A stretch of DNA of 64,000 bases from Adiantum capillus-veneris (Eukaryota; Streptophyta; Polypodiopsida; Polypodiales; Pteridaceae), in the NCBI GenBank assembly GCA_014529385.2, contig CM043955.1, positions 145,053,140 to 145,117,139 on the forward strand, given 5' to 3'. The notes under the pieces were generated by a model. That model saw only the letters and a list, made by a program, of their open reading frames with translations. It did no database searches and had not been told where the DNA came from. Shown piece by piece: positions 44,540 through 57,400 of the stretch. The stretch's first letter is position 1. Each line of letters starts with the position of its first letter. A program made the translations under genes and the position numbers.

Positions 44540-45652
44540 TAGATCAACATTTTGCCTAGTACCACATGCCTTCAAGATGCAATTGCAAGTGATTGCATCT
44601 GGAGTGTTGACCTTGCTTTGCGATCCCAAAGAATCTTGCGTAACACAGAAAATTACATCTGGAGAGACACCCTCATTTCGCATCCACCAAAAAATCCCCG
44701 CACCTTAGCGCTGCGCCTATCAAGCAAATAGCGCAATCAGTGCAATTGCTAAAAATGCTTACAGTTTGCTGGCCCTGCCTCTATTGGGCAAATCCCACAA
44801 TCAGTGTGCATTCCAATATAGGACATCCGAGACTTTTCAGTAACTCAGATGATTACATATGGAGAGACACCCTCATTTTGCATCCATGAAAACATTCCAG
44901 CACCTTAGCACTACGCCTATTGGGAAAATAGCGCAATCAATGCAATGGACTAAAAATGCTTAGAGTTTGTTGGCCCTGCCCCTGTTGGGAAAATCGCACA
45001 ATCAGTGTGCATTCCAATACAGGACATCCCAGACACGAAGTGCTTCAAGCAATCATGTGGTTCCTTCTGAAGTACACCACATTTCAGCATTTGTGTAGTG
45101 CCATGTGCCTTGCAAACTACAAGCATAGGTGATTGCATCTAGAGAGATCCCTCGCCTTATATTCACTAAAAACAGCCCAGTGCTAGCTGGCCCTTCTCCT
45201 ATCAGAAAAATCTTGCAAGCAGTGCATTGCAAGAATGACCTCTTGGATACAAAGCTCCTCAAGCACTTTTTGTGCATTCTGAGAGAAGTACACCAGTGTA
45301 GACCAAGGAATTCCCAAACACGGTCTCTTTTTCCAACAATCCCTAGCAAACTATATGGAGAGAGATTGTCACTTTGCATCTGCCAAAAACAATCAAGAGC
45401 TTCTTGGCTCCTGCCTGGATTGGGCATATCGCATGATTAGTGTGTTGCAAGGGACACCCTTCCCGAGAGATTTCAGAACATGAATCTATGACCAACAATC
45501 CCTAGCAAACTATATGGAGAGAGATTGTCACTTTGCATCTGCCAAAAACAATCAAGAGCTTCTTGGCTCCTGCCTGGATTGGGCATATCGCATGATTAGT
45601 GTGTTGCAAGGGACACCCTTCCCGAGAGATTTCAGAACATGAATCTATGACC
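44540..45652 (-). pseudogene. PPR repeat relics
   Basis: The minus strand reads PDAITCNCILKACGT near 44590, SQEALDCFWQMQSDNLSPYS near 45400 and RGISLDAITYACSLQGTWHY near 45130. These are PPR repeat sequences of plants. The pattern recurs every 100-200 bp with stops, and includes a ~200-bp near-repeat (44656 and 44854) and a 159-bp duplication. It is a decayed PPR gene or several captured fragments. Confidence 0.7.
45333..45652. repeat. 159-bp tandem duplication
   Basis: 45333-45491 and 45492-45652 are practically identical, with no visible mismatch in most of the length, so the duplication is young compared with the PPR decay around it. Confidence 0.93.
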
Positions 45653-45844
45653 ATTCCAAAAAGATGCTGGAGACAAAACAAGAAAGCAGCTGGCAATGAG
45701 CAGTTTGGGAAAGAAGACATCCTCTAATTTGACCCAAACCACTTTCAAAAATAGTTTGACTGATCTCGACTTTTTGCACCATTTGCACACTCCAATAGCA
45801 GAGTAGTTGCTTCCAAGCATGGCATGCAAAAACTGTCACCATAA

Positions 45845-45897
45845 GTGCCTCCTTATGCTATGTAAGCCCCAGGTGCATACATAGCATAAGGAGGCAC
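45845..45897. repeat. Perfect 20-bp inverted repeat with 13-nt loop
   Basis: GTGCCTCCTTATGCTATGTA (45845-45864) is followed after 13 nt by its exact complement (45878-45897). CTAA follows 6 nt later, at 45904. It may be a Helitron-type 3' hairpin, a small foldback element or a small-RNA precursor. Confidence 0.9.
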
Positions 45898-46383
45898 AAT
45901 ACACTAAACACGGGCTCCACAAGAGCCCAAGAGCAAACTAGGGCCGGGTGCAGCCCCCAACTGGGATGGCTTGCGGCTCCAACTGGCCCGCTCAGGGCTC
46001 TGACTGCCACCTGCACACAGTCCCCCACTGCGGGACTGCTCAATGTCTGCACTTGCAACCTGTGACGACAAGGACGCAACCCCACTGTAGGCTGCCCCGA
46101 GACCTGTACCTGCGTATGAATCAGCCCCGTTTTTATCGTTTGGCCGTGTCGCATTCCTTATGCTGCTCATCACCTACGTGCCTTGCTCGTGACTACCAAG
46201 CCCTTCGAGCACCAACCGTATCAAGAAAGCTACAATCATCAGTGTGCCCACTCTACCTAATTTGGGGTCCCATGCCTTGTTTCACATCTTTCGAAGTCGA
46301 TCACTCTGATTGTTCATGCGTCTTCCTGCCCCAGAAAGTCTACTCGTTGTCCTCTGTCTAGTCTCATTCTGGTTCAGCATAAC

Positions 46384-47606
46384 CTACTGCCTGGCTGTGC
46401 CCGCCAGCTGATATATACCAGTCCGTGTGATTACTAGGCCCCTCGATTCGTGTTTATCCTGCTCATCTCCTGTTCGTCCAGCATGTTTTTCCCTAGGGGA
46501 AATCCATCGGCCATCTGTGGCCTGCATTCGAGTCATTACCTTCTGATCCATTAGGAGCAATACTGGTCTTTTTACCTCCTGTCTATCAAGACGGGCAAAC
46601 GACCCTAATCCTTTTGGCTTAGCCTTGCACCGGCCAAGTGCATTCCCTCGTGCTATTATCTCTGCACCTCCACGCATGCATGCTGTTCCATAATTGAACG
46701 CATCCCAGTATTGGGCACCTTCTCCGGGGTCCCATATAAAGTCATTGTGCGCATTCACCTTCCCTATCAATTGAGTTCGAGGGTCAGTCATCATGACGAC
46801 AAGACCTCTGTTGTCCTTCCCTTCATGCCCGCCAACGGCTTTGCATGTCTTCACCATCAGCGGGCCCTTTTTGGCTCCATTGACTAACCAGTTAGGGGAC
46901 TCATTAGTCCAGCAATCAGGCTGCCCTGGCCACCTTCTGTGACTTCGATCCGCACCCATTTCAATCAGCACCACAGTGCCTCCGCTTAGGGTGCAACAAA
47001 CAGTTTCCCGACCGTCTGCATCCCTAGTCAGGCGGGTCTGAGACCCCCATCTTTCCATGCCAGCCTTAGTGCTGCCCTGCACCCACTGAGCATTAGTACC
47101 CAGTACAAGAAAACGAGCATAGTAATCGTTCCAGGTTCGATATTCCAAAACCCCCACGCCCTTACATTTTTGAGAAAAAATTCGGCCCAAATTTTGTTAC
47201 GTTCCCGTATCTCGCTTGACTCTCTAACCCGGACTACGGTAGTCAATGCTATTTGGGCCAGTAATAATGTCGCGCGCTGTCTCGCAGGACACCTCGAGAG
47301 AGTGGGCATCCAGCCCTCTAAAAGCATCATGTCTGGCCCATCCGACCAGGCTCGGAGACTCCAGTTGCACTCAACCAAGCTTCGCGCATCTCTAGCCAAC
47401 GGGTCCCTCGTCGAGGGTACCATAGTCGAGAACTGGCTATTCGTGTCCTCTTCAGTTCCATACAGGTTTGTCCCCGATAGGGCCTGCTTCTTCCAACCGA
47501 GTTGTATCCGTTTGGCGACTGACCTCTGTGGATCCGCCCCACATAGCTTAGGTCCCGCAAACAACCCACAAGACCGCTTCAAAAACATTCTCCGTCGAAT
47601 CTCCAT
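46384..47606 (-). pseudogene. Unrecognised LTR-linked protein, minus-strand copy, C-terminal part
   Basis: Two overlapping frames (47606-47028, 47190-46384) contain WNDYYARFLVLGTNAQWVQG, TDPRTQLIGKVNAHNDFIWD, DPGEGAQYWDAFNYGTACMR and LLLMDQKVMTRMQATDGRWI. The last two match 42660-42900 on the plus strand. Trp is frequent. No stop interrupts 268 codons, so decay is moderate. Function unknown. The sequence 45898-46383 beyond it shows no clear gene. Confidence 0.5.
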
Positions 47607-48632
47607 AACCCCAGTTGAGGTCCAGCTGAGGTCCGATCACTGTGCATTACTGTTAGGTCATGCCCCCAATCTTGTCCTACTGTTTCTTGCACATCAATGT
47701 CCGTTCGCATCAAAATCACACCCATCACCTCTAGCAACTCACTGCTCATTCCACCCGAATGTGGGAAATCTGACCACCATTTCCAAGCATCCCCACAACT
47801 CTCTTTACCACACGTGCCCCAAGCCAGTTTGCTTATAGCTGGCATTCCTGCATCCCTAACCATCCTCGGGTCAAGGCTACTCGTACCTGTACTATAACTA
47901 CCATCGGTGGATGGGTTCGGCATCAAGCACGTCCCCCACCTCAGCGACATTCGATTGGTTATACGCGTATCAACTGGCCCTTCCTCGCCCGCATCCCTTA
48001 CATTCAGGTCATGTCCTAGCATCACGACATCCATGCAACGCTCTAGGTTCACCGTCTCATCCTGACTTGACGGGCTGCCCAACCTCAACTCCTCGCATGC
48101 CCGAGGCATAACGCCAATGATCTCCACAACCCCGTTCTCGGGCACAAAGGAGGCAGCCAGCTGTAGTTCACCTTGCGACGCATATTTCGCCCTTTCCCCA
48201 TCACGTGGGAAGTAGGAGGCAGCAAGGTCTACCTGGTGTTTCTCTTCCGCCTCTTCATGCATTTCATTGCTGCCTCGGCATCAAGCACATCCCCCGCCTC
48301 AGCGACATACGATTGGTTATACGCGTATCAACTGGCCCTTCCCCCGCATCCCTTACATTCAGGTCGCGTCCTAGCATCACGACATCCATGCAACGTTCCA
48401 AGTTCACCGTCTCATCCTGACTTGACGGGCTGCCCAACCTCAACTCCTCGCATGCCCGAGGCATAACGCCAATGATCTCCACAGCTCCATTCTCGGGCAC
48501 AAAGGAGGCAACCAGCTGTAGTTCACCTTGCGATGCATATTTCGCCCTTTCCCCATCACGTGGGAAGTAGGAGGCAACAAGGTCTACCTGGTGTTTCTCT
48601 TCCGCCTCTTCATGCATTTCATTGCTGCCCAT
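47579..48632 (-). pseudogene. Unrecognised LTR-linked protein, minus-strand copy, middle part
   Basis: Frames 48262-47579 and 48632-48264 both start at the same block: MHEEAEEKHQVDL, then ASYFPRDGERAKYASQGELQ, SFVPENG and MPRACEELRLGSPSSQDETV. This is due to a tandem duplication of 358 bp (47921-48278 and 48279 to about 48632). The remainder to 47579 reads AWGTCGKESCGDAWKWWSDF. The protein is acidic, as is the neighbouring frame 49080-48727. I know no family. Confidence 0.5.
47921..48632. repeat. 358-bp tandem duplication
   Basis: CATCAAGCACRTCCCCCRCC begins both units (47921 and 48279). The second lacks a few bases (CTCGCC) that are present in the first. Confidence 0.93.
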
Positions 48633-48726
48633 TTCATGTGGCCGCTGGCCACCAAATTCCCAAAGCCTGGTTTACCAGGAAATACCGCAAAATTTCACAT
48701 CCACCCTACTGGCGTCACCAGCGGCC

Positions 48727-49177
<451 letters not shown>

Positions 49178-49356
49178 GTACATGCCTTTACTTCAGAGCA
49201 GAATAGATTGCGAGAAGAGAAGGTTGAATAAAGCAAAAGAAACTGACGTCGGGTGCAAAGAAAGAGTGAGAAAGTGGAAGAAAGAAAAGTCACGATCTAA
49301 AGTCGCGATCTCATTTGTGTCTTTTCGCTAACGTGGCATAGCTCTCCTTTCAGCTT

Positions 49357-50178
49357 TCAAAAAATAGTCTTTGGGCTAACTTCCCTAAACACTTTTCGTA
49401 AGCATGATAGATATTCTTTCCAAGAGGAATAAACACAAAGGTCATCTAAGAAAGCTTCACAAAACTCCCTCAAATATTCTCTAAAAGCAGTGTTTATTAA
49501 TCTTTGAAAGGTAGCAGGGGCATTGGTTAAGCCAAAAGCCATAACAGGAAATGCGAACACTCCAAATTCGATTATAAAGGCTATTTTAGCTTGGTCCTCC
49601 AGCGCAATTGTAATTTGATTGTAGCCAGAGTACCCATCAAAAAAGCTATAAGCTACCTTTCCTGCAACTCTTTCAAGCACATGTTCTGAACATGGCAAGG
49701 GGTAATGGTCCCTTCTAGTGGCGGCATTGACCTTCTTGAGATCCATGCACACTCTGAGTTTCCCATTCTTTTTTGGCACAATCACTATTGGAGACACCCA
49801 TTCTGAGTTCTCAATAGGATATATGAATCCGCATCCCACAAGCTTTTCAATCTCTTCTTGAACGATTTTTGCATATTTAGGATTCATTGGATAGGGTCGT
49901 TGCTGAACTGGTTTAGCCATGCTATTCATGGGGATTGTGTATTGCACCACGGAAGGTGGAACACCTTTCATATCATGATATGTCCAGGAAAATATATCCC
50001 TGAATTCCTTGAGAAGTTCTTTAAGTACACACTCCTCAGTCTCTGTCAAATCTTGGGCAATGAAAACTGGTTTGGACTCTTCTCTTGGGTCTGCTAACTC
50101 TATTTCCTTAACTATCGTTGGACCGTCATAGACTCCATTGCTTCCAATGATAGGTTTTCTTTGAGCCTTTGTATACAC
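49357..50178 (-). pseudogene. Ty3/gypsy reverse transcriptase, 5' part
   Basis: 273 codons open. FRDIFSWTYHDMKGVPPSVV, then EKLVGCGFIYPIENSEWVSP, IVPKKNGKLRVCMDLKKVNA (motif 1-2), SFFDGYSGYNQI (motif A, FFDGYSGY), FPVMAFGLTNAPATFQRLIN (motif B) and EAFLDDLCVYS (motif C, FLDD). The style is that of the non-chromodomain plant gypsy group (Tat/Athila-like). It ends just after SCLRKVF at an apparent junction at about 49350, beyond which no RT is found. Confidence 0.9.
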
Positions 50179-50187
50179 AACCTTACG

Positions 50188-50868
50188 TTACTCTGTGGTA
50201 TAGGATTTGAAATGTTCAGGTGAAGGGTGTAAGTTTGTGGGGTCCTGTTGTTCTGTAGACTGTGATTTCACTTCCGATTCCTTTTGTTGTTGAGCTAACT
50301 CTCGATTTTGTTGTCTCCTTACGGTATGTCTCAACTTTGGCTTCTCTGTAGCCTCTAGTTGTGCGATGTCGATGGGTTGTGGACTACACCACATAACGCT
50401 TTGAAGGTATTCCCCCCAGTTATCTACCAACTTTCGATGAGCATCACATGCCCCTATATAATTAAGCCATTCTATGGCAGATTTCTTTTCATTTATTTTA
50501 GCAAGCACATTCGCTCGATATCGTCGTCTCTTATATCTCTTATTCTTCTTGTTTAATTTTTTATTATGGCCGATCTCTAGTGAAGAGTCACTAAATGAAT
50601 CCCTACTTGCGTCTTTTGCTCTCTTGGATAGATTGTCATCTAGGGTGCCACTGGGCCCTGAATGGTTTGTCCCCACATTTGCACTGATATTTAACTCAGA
50701 TTCTTCGTCCTTAGAGTCAATTTCAATTGATGATTCTGACCCCAAATCGTGTGGTCTATAGTCTTGTGAGGCGCTACTGGTTCCCATGCCAGTCAAACTT
50801 TCATCTTGTAGGTTATTAGAAGCTATAGGCATTGCTTCTAGCATATTTAAGGGTACGAGTGGTGGCAT
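50188..50868 (-). pseudogene. Gypsy pol linker between protease and RT
   Basis: 226 codons, Ser/Asp/Glu-rich, with a basic cluster (NKKLNKKNKRYKRRRYRANV) like a nuclear localisation signal and a Gln-rich tail (RRQQNRELAQQQKESEVKSQ). The position between protease and RT fits a spacer or accessory region. No enzyme domain is seen. Confidence 0.55.
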
Positions 50869-51198
50869 TTCATCCCCCTCAGGTGTTACCCAGGTCGTCC
50901 CCCTATTTCCTCAAGTGTCTATGGTTGCTGCTAGGTGGACCCAATCCACATTGTCTTACTCAGTCATCCCAAGTAGTACATCCATATAAGGAGAATCTTC
51001 CCCAACATCAGTGTCGTTTACACGTGTAACAATACTAGAATGGGGCTGAGTGAACTGTGGTGTCAAATCTATGATCAATTATAAACCTGTTTCCTAGAGG
51101 ATGTACTCGACCAGTCACAAGATCCACTTGAATGACAGAATTTTGGAACTGCAAGTAGAAATGGTTTTTAGACCAGTCATGCACCATTTTTGCATCCC

Positions 51199-51552
51199 TC
51201 ATGAAAGGACGTCCTTATGTCCAAAGACCTTGATCTTGAGATCTTCTAGCATCCCAATAGGTTTAACAATAGACCCATTGGCCATCTTCACTACTATGGT
51301 TGTGGTCGCAAGGTGAGGTCTTCCCATAGTTTCCCAGCAATTTTTGGTCACAATGCTAACCCCAATGCCACCATCAAGGATTCCCTTCACAGTTAATCCC
51401 TTAGTAGTGATTGGTATGGTCGCATTGGATTCATCACCCTCAAAGTATTGTCCCAACTTGTTAACAGGTATTTCTATAACAAGTTTCTTATCTAGTTTGG
51501 GTTGTGGATCTAAGTGTTTCTCCTCTATTGGCATCTCCCTAGCTCCATCCAT
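51199..51552 (-). pseudogene. Ty3/gypsy protease (retropepsin)
   Basis: LTVKGILDGGIGVSIVTKNC is the active-site region (DGG for DSG/DTG), followed by VVKMANGSIVKPIGMLEDLK and KIKVFGHKDVL. The frame starts after ERNE-like linker and stops at 51199, and the C-terminal half (FMRDAKMVHDW) goes on in another frame. The normal order (PR before RT) stands in contrast to the post-integrase domain of copy 1. Confidence 0.75.
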
Positions 51553-52295
51553 CTATGCAAATTGTGGTAGCCCAAACTTTAGTTCTCCATTGAGGAAGGC
51601 TCGAAGAGCTGAGACTAGCTCAGGGTTTTTATATAGTTTGGACATGATGGTGGTTCTAACTTCTGAAGACATGAAATCCATCAATTTGGCAATGTTTAAC
51701 GACACCTTTTGGACTTCAGTCCCTTGACCTGGGGAAGATGGAATTTCCATTTCTTCGATAGGATCAGGTAGTCCATCTGTAAACATTCTTTCCATCAAGA
51801 AGTGAGTATGCCCACATTCCCATGACTTTAAGTCACTTTCTTCTTGGATGACACTAGGTATGGCTAAGGGTCTATGGATTTGGTGAGGTTGTTGTTGCGT
51901 AGGGAACACAGTGTTTCTAATATGGATCTGCTTAGGTGCTGATTCTAGATCCCTTTGGGTATCTTCTACCAAACTCCTTAATTTCTTGACTCGCTCAATC
52001 TCCTCTATAGGTTTGGATAAGTTCCTATCTTCTTCTGGTATCATGGCCATTGTGGCTCATGAAGATCTTCCTTGTTGGTTTCTATCTTAGTGGTCGTTTT
52101 GGTCTCCATGGTTTCAACTGAATCAGAATCCTCTTCAGTGTCGTTCATATATACGGGGTCATCACCAGTCCCTATGTTGGTCTTTGAACTGGGGTCTGGA
52201 ACTGGGGTCTGACTTTGCTGCTTTTTGCGATCTCTTCCTTCGTGTTTTCTTCTTTTTCTAAGATTGGGAAATTGATGCCGTGTCTCTTTCCTCAA
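51553..52295 (-). pseudogene. Gag-protease linker region
   Basis: Two overlapping frames (52295-52041, 52050-51553) are charged and without known domain: NLRKRRKHEGRDRKKQQSQT, then IEEIERVKKLRSLVEDTQRD and EMEIPSSPGQGTEVQKVSLN. They join gag to protease in this family. Confidence 0.5.
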
Positions 52296-53730
52296 GAATA
52301 TAATTTTGTTTTTGGAGCATCGATTCTGTGAGTACGTTTACTGGTACCACATGTGTACTTTGTGATAGCTCCTCGGTAACTTCAATCAAGTTTAATGGCG
52401 TGATCTTCGGTGCATTTGGATTATTTTGACATTGGGCAATTAAATGATCTATGCCACATCGATTACACATGAGTATCGGCATTGTAGAGGTGTTTGATTG
52501 ATTGGTTTGCATTAGTGTGGCGTTCTTTTGTAGCCTAATAGGACACTCGGCTACACGATGTGGACCTCCACACTCATAGCATTGAAGAGGTGGTCTCTTA
52601 GCAGTGTAATTGATATTTTGGCCTCTTGCAACAAGAGCAACTACTTGATAGACAGGTTTGACTTGTCCCCAATAGTCCTCCATGTAGTATTGTGGACTTT
52701 CTTCAAGCACATCCATATCTTCCTCACAGCCTTCCAAACAAGCAATAGATGACTCACGACCTACTTGATTCACAGAAGTGATTCTCAGATGTGGTGGTTG
52801 CGATCCTAGCACTGGAGGTGGTAAGGGTGTTGTTTGAACAACATTTTGGGCCCTAGGAACCATGTGTTGTGCTGTTTGTTCAAGAGGTGGGGCCGGCATC
52901 AATGCAGGTACTCGAGGTGTGTCTGTCCATGCTAAGGTTGGTCTAGTGGCCATCGCGCGCTTAAATACTATGCAATCCTTAGCTTGATGACCATACCTTC
53001 CACAGGCATTGCAATGTCCATTGAATTTTACTCTAAAAGTAGGACATTCACTGGTACTATGCGGTCCATAGAATACAGAGCACCATTGTTGCTCCCTTCT
53101 TGGATACATATGATTGTTTTGCGGAGCACAATTGTCTCCAAGACTCTCTTGAATAGCCTTGGTGAGATCTGCTAAAGTCATTTCAGATATCTTTGGCTCC
53201 TTAGTAATAGGCTTTAGGGTCATTGGTTGATGCCCTGATGCTTGCGAGCTAATAGATTTAGGCTCAACAGACACTCTTTCTCCTTGAATCATTAAATTAT
53301 CCTCCAATTGGATCGCATTGGTGGTGACTGCTTCCCAAGTGGTGATACCTCTAATGACTAGGCCATTGTAGATATCCTCATTTCCTAATCCCCTAATGAA
53401 TCTATCAAGAAATTGATTATTATTGAAGCGTCCATTTGGATTACAACAAGAATTCAAATTCTTTAAGCAACTAATAAAGTCTCTCACCGACTCTCCTTCC
53501 TCTTGTTGAGCTTTCTGGAGCTGAGAGGCTACACCCCAAAGCACTCCCTTTCGTATGTATTCTTTCAATAATAGTTTCCTAAGGGTAGGGTAAATCGTTT
53601 TTTCTTCCACCCTTAGGGTTCTATACCAATCCCCTGCCTTCCCACTTAAGGTTAGACTTAAAGCATTACTCTTATGCAGGTCATTGTGTTCTCCTAGAGA
53701 ATTGCATATTTGTTCAAACCTTTAAAAAAA
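52258..53730 (-). pseudogene. Ty3/gypsy gag with four zinc knuckles
   Basis: Upstream of the 450-codon frame the minus strand reads NALSLTLSGKAGDWYRTL, the usual gag core, then ESVRDFISCLKNLN and FLDRFIRGLGNEDIYNGLVI. Four knuckle-like motifs follow: CSVFYGPHSTSEC, CNACGRYGHQAKDC, CYECGGPHRVAEC and CNRCGIDHLIAQC. Gag assembles the particle and binds RNA. Four knuckles is more than the usual one or two. Confidence 0.85.
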
Positions 53731-53734
53731 CAAA

Positions 53735-54099
53735 ATTCATTTTTATTTTTTTTGGGATAAGGTTGCCCCGGCTTGCGAGCGAGCACACACACACACACAC
53801 TACCTACCTACTTACAACTAATACACCTTATGTTACACACTAACACACTTCATTAGCTCTAACAAATCTACTTCCTACTTACCGTACTTTGCATTACACA
53901 GAACTAACAACCTTAATATTAAGACTTTATCACAGAGAAAACACAGTAACCTTTCAAAACTTCATTAACAAAGAAATACACAGTAGCAACACAAAATCCT
54001 TCTTCTCAACATACACACCTTCCTTCCCTACCTTTCCTACAATTGAAATTTCACCACAAAAGAAGCACAGAGCGCCATTCAAGCTTAGTGTATGGCATT
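53735..54099. other. Gypsy 5' leader with (CA)n
   Basis: An A/T-rich stretch and (CA)9 near 53790. No gene. It lies between the PBS and gag on the minus strand. Confidence 0.5.
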
Positions 54100-54357
54100 C
54101 CCCGGTAGTGGCACCAAAAATGTGCACGTTTGTCGCAAGTGTCAATGCAAAGAACTTGCCATATCACTGTGTGCGAGCCACAAATGGCTCCAAGCACACA
54201 ACAAACCTAAACTAGTAAGCTCAAAAATGGCGATGGTGTGTCACTCACCGCTCTACGCTTGCTGTCGTGGAGGATTCCTCGTCGCGAAGAAGAGGGAGAC
54301 ACCGCTACACCGCGCTCAACCGCCTCGCCGCCGTTGTGCCGCCGCAATGCTCGATCG

Positions 54358-54426
<69 letters not shown>

Positions 54427-57400
54427 ATTGAAAATATGCTTTTGGAATTGTAATGGATACCCATGGAATGCGGGGGTTGGCATTGATGAACTAACAAGCA
54501 AAGCCGATGTTGTACTTCTTGTTGAAACTTGGGAGCATGATACACAAAGGATTAACGGCTTGGAGGATTACAATGTACATTCATTGATGTGGTCAAAGAA
54601 TCTCAAGCAACGAAGAGGACAAGGAGGGTTAGCATGTATGGTTAAGAAAGGATTGGAAGATTTTGTATCAATTGTGAAAGATGACAAGTACAAACGTTAT
54701 GTATGGCTGAAAATTATGACACCAAAAAGAGCACCCATTTTTGTAGCCGGTTGCTACATTCCTCATCATGATTCTCCCTTTTATGATTGCATGGATAGAG
54801 ATCAACCATTCTCTGATTTGGAAGAGGACATTGCTTATTTCAAAGGTGAAGGTGATGTTATTGTATTTGGGGATATGAATGCTCGCACAAAAACATTGCA
54901 ACATGATACTCAACAATTTGATATGCCATACATTTCAAGGGAGTTGGAGGAAGTTCACTTGTATGATCGTACTTCAATGGATGAGAAAGAGCCGGATCAC
55001 TATGGAAAGTTACTTTTACACACGTGTAATAGCACGGGTATGCTCATTGCCAATGGTGTATCTTTGTGGAGTGCAACCAATGGATTTACATGTAGAAGAC
55101 ATAATGGGGATAGTGTGATTGACTATATGCTACTCTCTGAAGCCATCATGTATCGCATAAAGAGTTTTATGTTTGGTCAATGGACCCCGGAATCCGACCA
55201 TCGCACCTTATGTATTGACCTTTCATGTGGAGAAGCAACTAAGCATGATAATCTCAGCCAAAGGAAAGAGAAGTTATCACTATGTATGGATTTCAAATGG
55301 GCACCAATGTACATTGAAATGGTTGAGCAAAAATTATGGATGACAAAGCTTCAATGTGATGCACCATTGGAAACTAAATGGGAAGCTTTCAAGAAAGCTA
55401 TTTGTTCTTGTGCGGAAGAATGCTTTGCCATAAAGCATCTCCATGGTATCAACAAAGATAGATCACGCAAAAGGTGGTTTGATAAAGAATGTCAAGATGC
55501 TCGAAAGTCCTTGATAAAGCTTGATGCAACTATGGACAAAGACAACTATCAAAGTCATTTGCATACATACAAGGCATTGATTCAAAAGAAGAGAAGAAGA
55601 TGGGAAGTAAAGCAACAAGAATTTCAAGTCCAAGAAAAGGCACATGCATGTGGAAGATTTTGGAGAAACTTGAGAGGCAAGAGGGTTGAGAATTTTGGTA
55701 ACTTGAGTCTAGTGGATATGTACACACATTGTAGGCAATTATATGAGCAAGAAAATACTGAAAAAATGCCATTTTATGGTTCACTCCCATGTATGCCGTC
55801 TTTTTTTACTATTGAGGATGTATGCGGTGGGCTTGAAAAGTTGACCACTCGCAAAGCGGGAGATCTTCAAGGTATCAAGCCGGAGATGATCAAATGGACG
55901 GGAGATTTTACCCATGAGTGGATGTGTGATATGTTCAACCTTGCACTTCAACATGGTATGCCTTATGATTGGAGTACTAATTGGGTTAAGCCTTTGCATA
56001 AAGGAGGGGATGTAAAGAATGTAAGCAACTACCGGACTATAATGATTGGGTCTCTTATGGCAAAGTTATTTGGGTGCATAATGGAGATGAAATTGAGTGA
56101 TTGGGCTGAAGAGAATGACAAGCGTGCAAAGGGGCAAGCGAGTTTTCGTCGATGCCATAGCACCATTGATCATCTTGTCACTCTTCGTGTTCTCATGGAG
56201 GAAAGTCGGTTGAAAGGCAAGCGATTGTATTGTTGTTTTGTGGACTTTAAGAAAGCCTTTGATATGATTCCACGTAACAATTTGTGGAGAAGGATGGAAG
56301 AACTCCAAGTGCCAAGTGAGTTTATGCTTGCGGTTTCTCGAATCTATGAGAAGGTGATTTGTCAATTGCGCATGGGAAGAGAAATTTCAGAAATTTTTGT
56401 AAGCACTATTGGGGTTAAACAAGGATGTCCATTGTCACCAACTCTCTTTGTTCTATGCATCGATCAATTGGAACAAATGGTACTTGACTTTATGCAAGAA
56501 GAAGGCATTGAAGAGGTCACTATTTGCAATGCGGTAATCATGCTTTTGTTGTATGCGGATGATGTAGTGCTTCTAGCACACACTTTAGAAGATGCGCAAA
56601 AGCTTATGGTTGTCCTTGAGAACTTTTGCTTGCATAGTGGGCTGATTGTAAATGAATCCAAAACAAAGGTTATGCTTGTGAAAACCAACCATAAGGAGAA
56701 GCCATGCATTGTGTACAACAACGAGACACTTGAAGTTGTTGAGAGCTTTAAGTACCTTGGCCTTGAGGTTCCATCCAATCACAAGTGGCATGAATGTGCT
56801 ATGCGTCGTTTGGAAGCGGGAAAGAGAGCATATTATGCATTTGAGAACATGTGTAATGCGGGAAACATCAAGTGTTGGGTTCTCAAGAAGTATTTTTTTG
56901 ATGCATTGGTGACACCGGTTCTTCTTTATGGAGTTGAAGTGTGGGGTGGGAGCATCTCAAAGTCTACTTGGAAAGAGTTTGAGAATGTCCAAAAGCGTTT
57001 TCTTACAAACTTTCTCCAAGTTAAGACACAAACACCATATATGCTCCTACTTCTTGAGTCGGGATCTCTTCCAATTGAGGTTATGGGCATGGAAAGGGTT
57101 GTGGAGTACATGATAAAGATGCGTCAAAACCCCTCACATCGACTTCCTACAATTGCATGGGAAGCAAGCAAAAAAGTTCAAAAGACGCATAAAAGCAAGA
57201 TCTTGAGCACGGGATGGATGCAAGACATAAAGAAGTGGTTTGGGAGATGGGATGCATTACACTTGCTACATGATGCTTCAATTGACTCTCAAGTGAATGA
57301 AGCTTTTCTACAACGCCAATGTATTACGGCTTGGGAGAAATCCGGTGGGTCACGCTTCATACATTACACCACCTATATTGCCCCCAACTACAAAACCATG

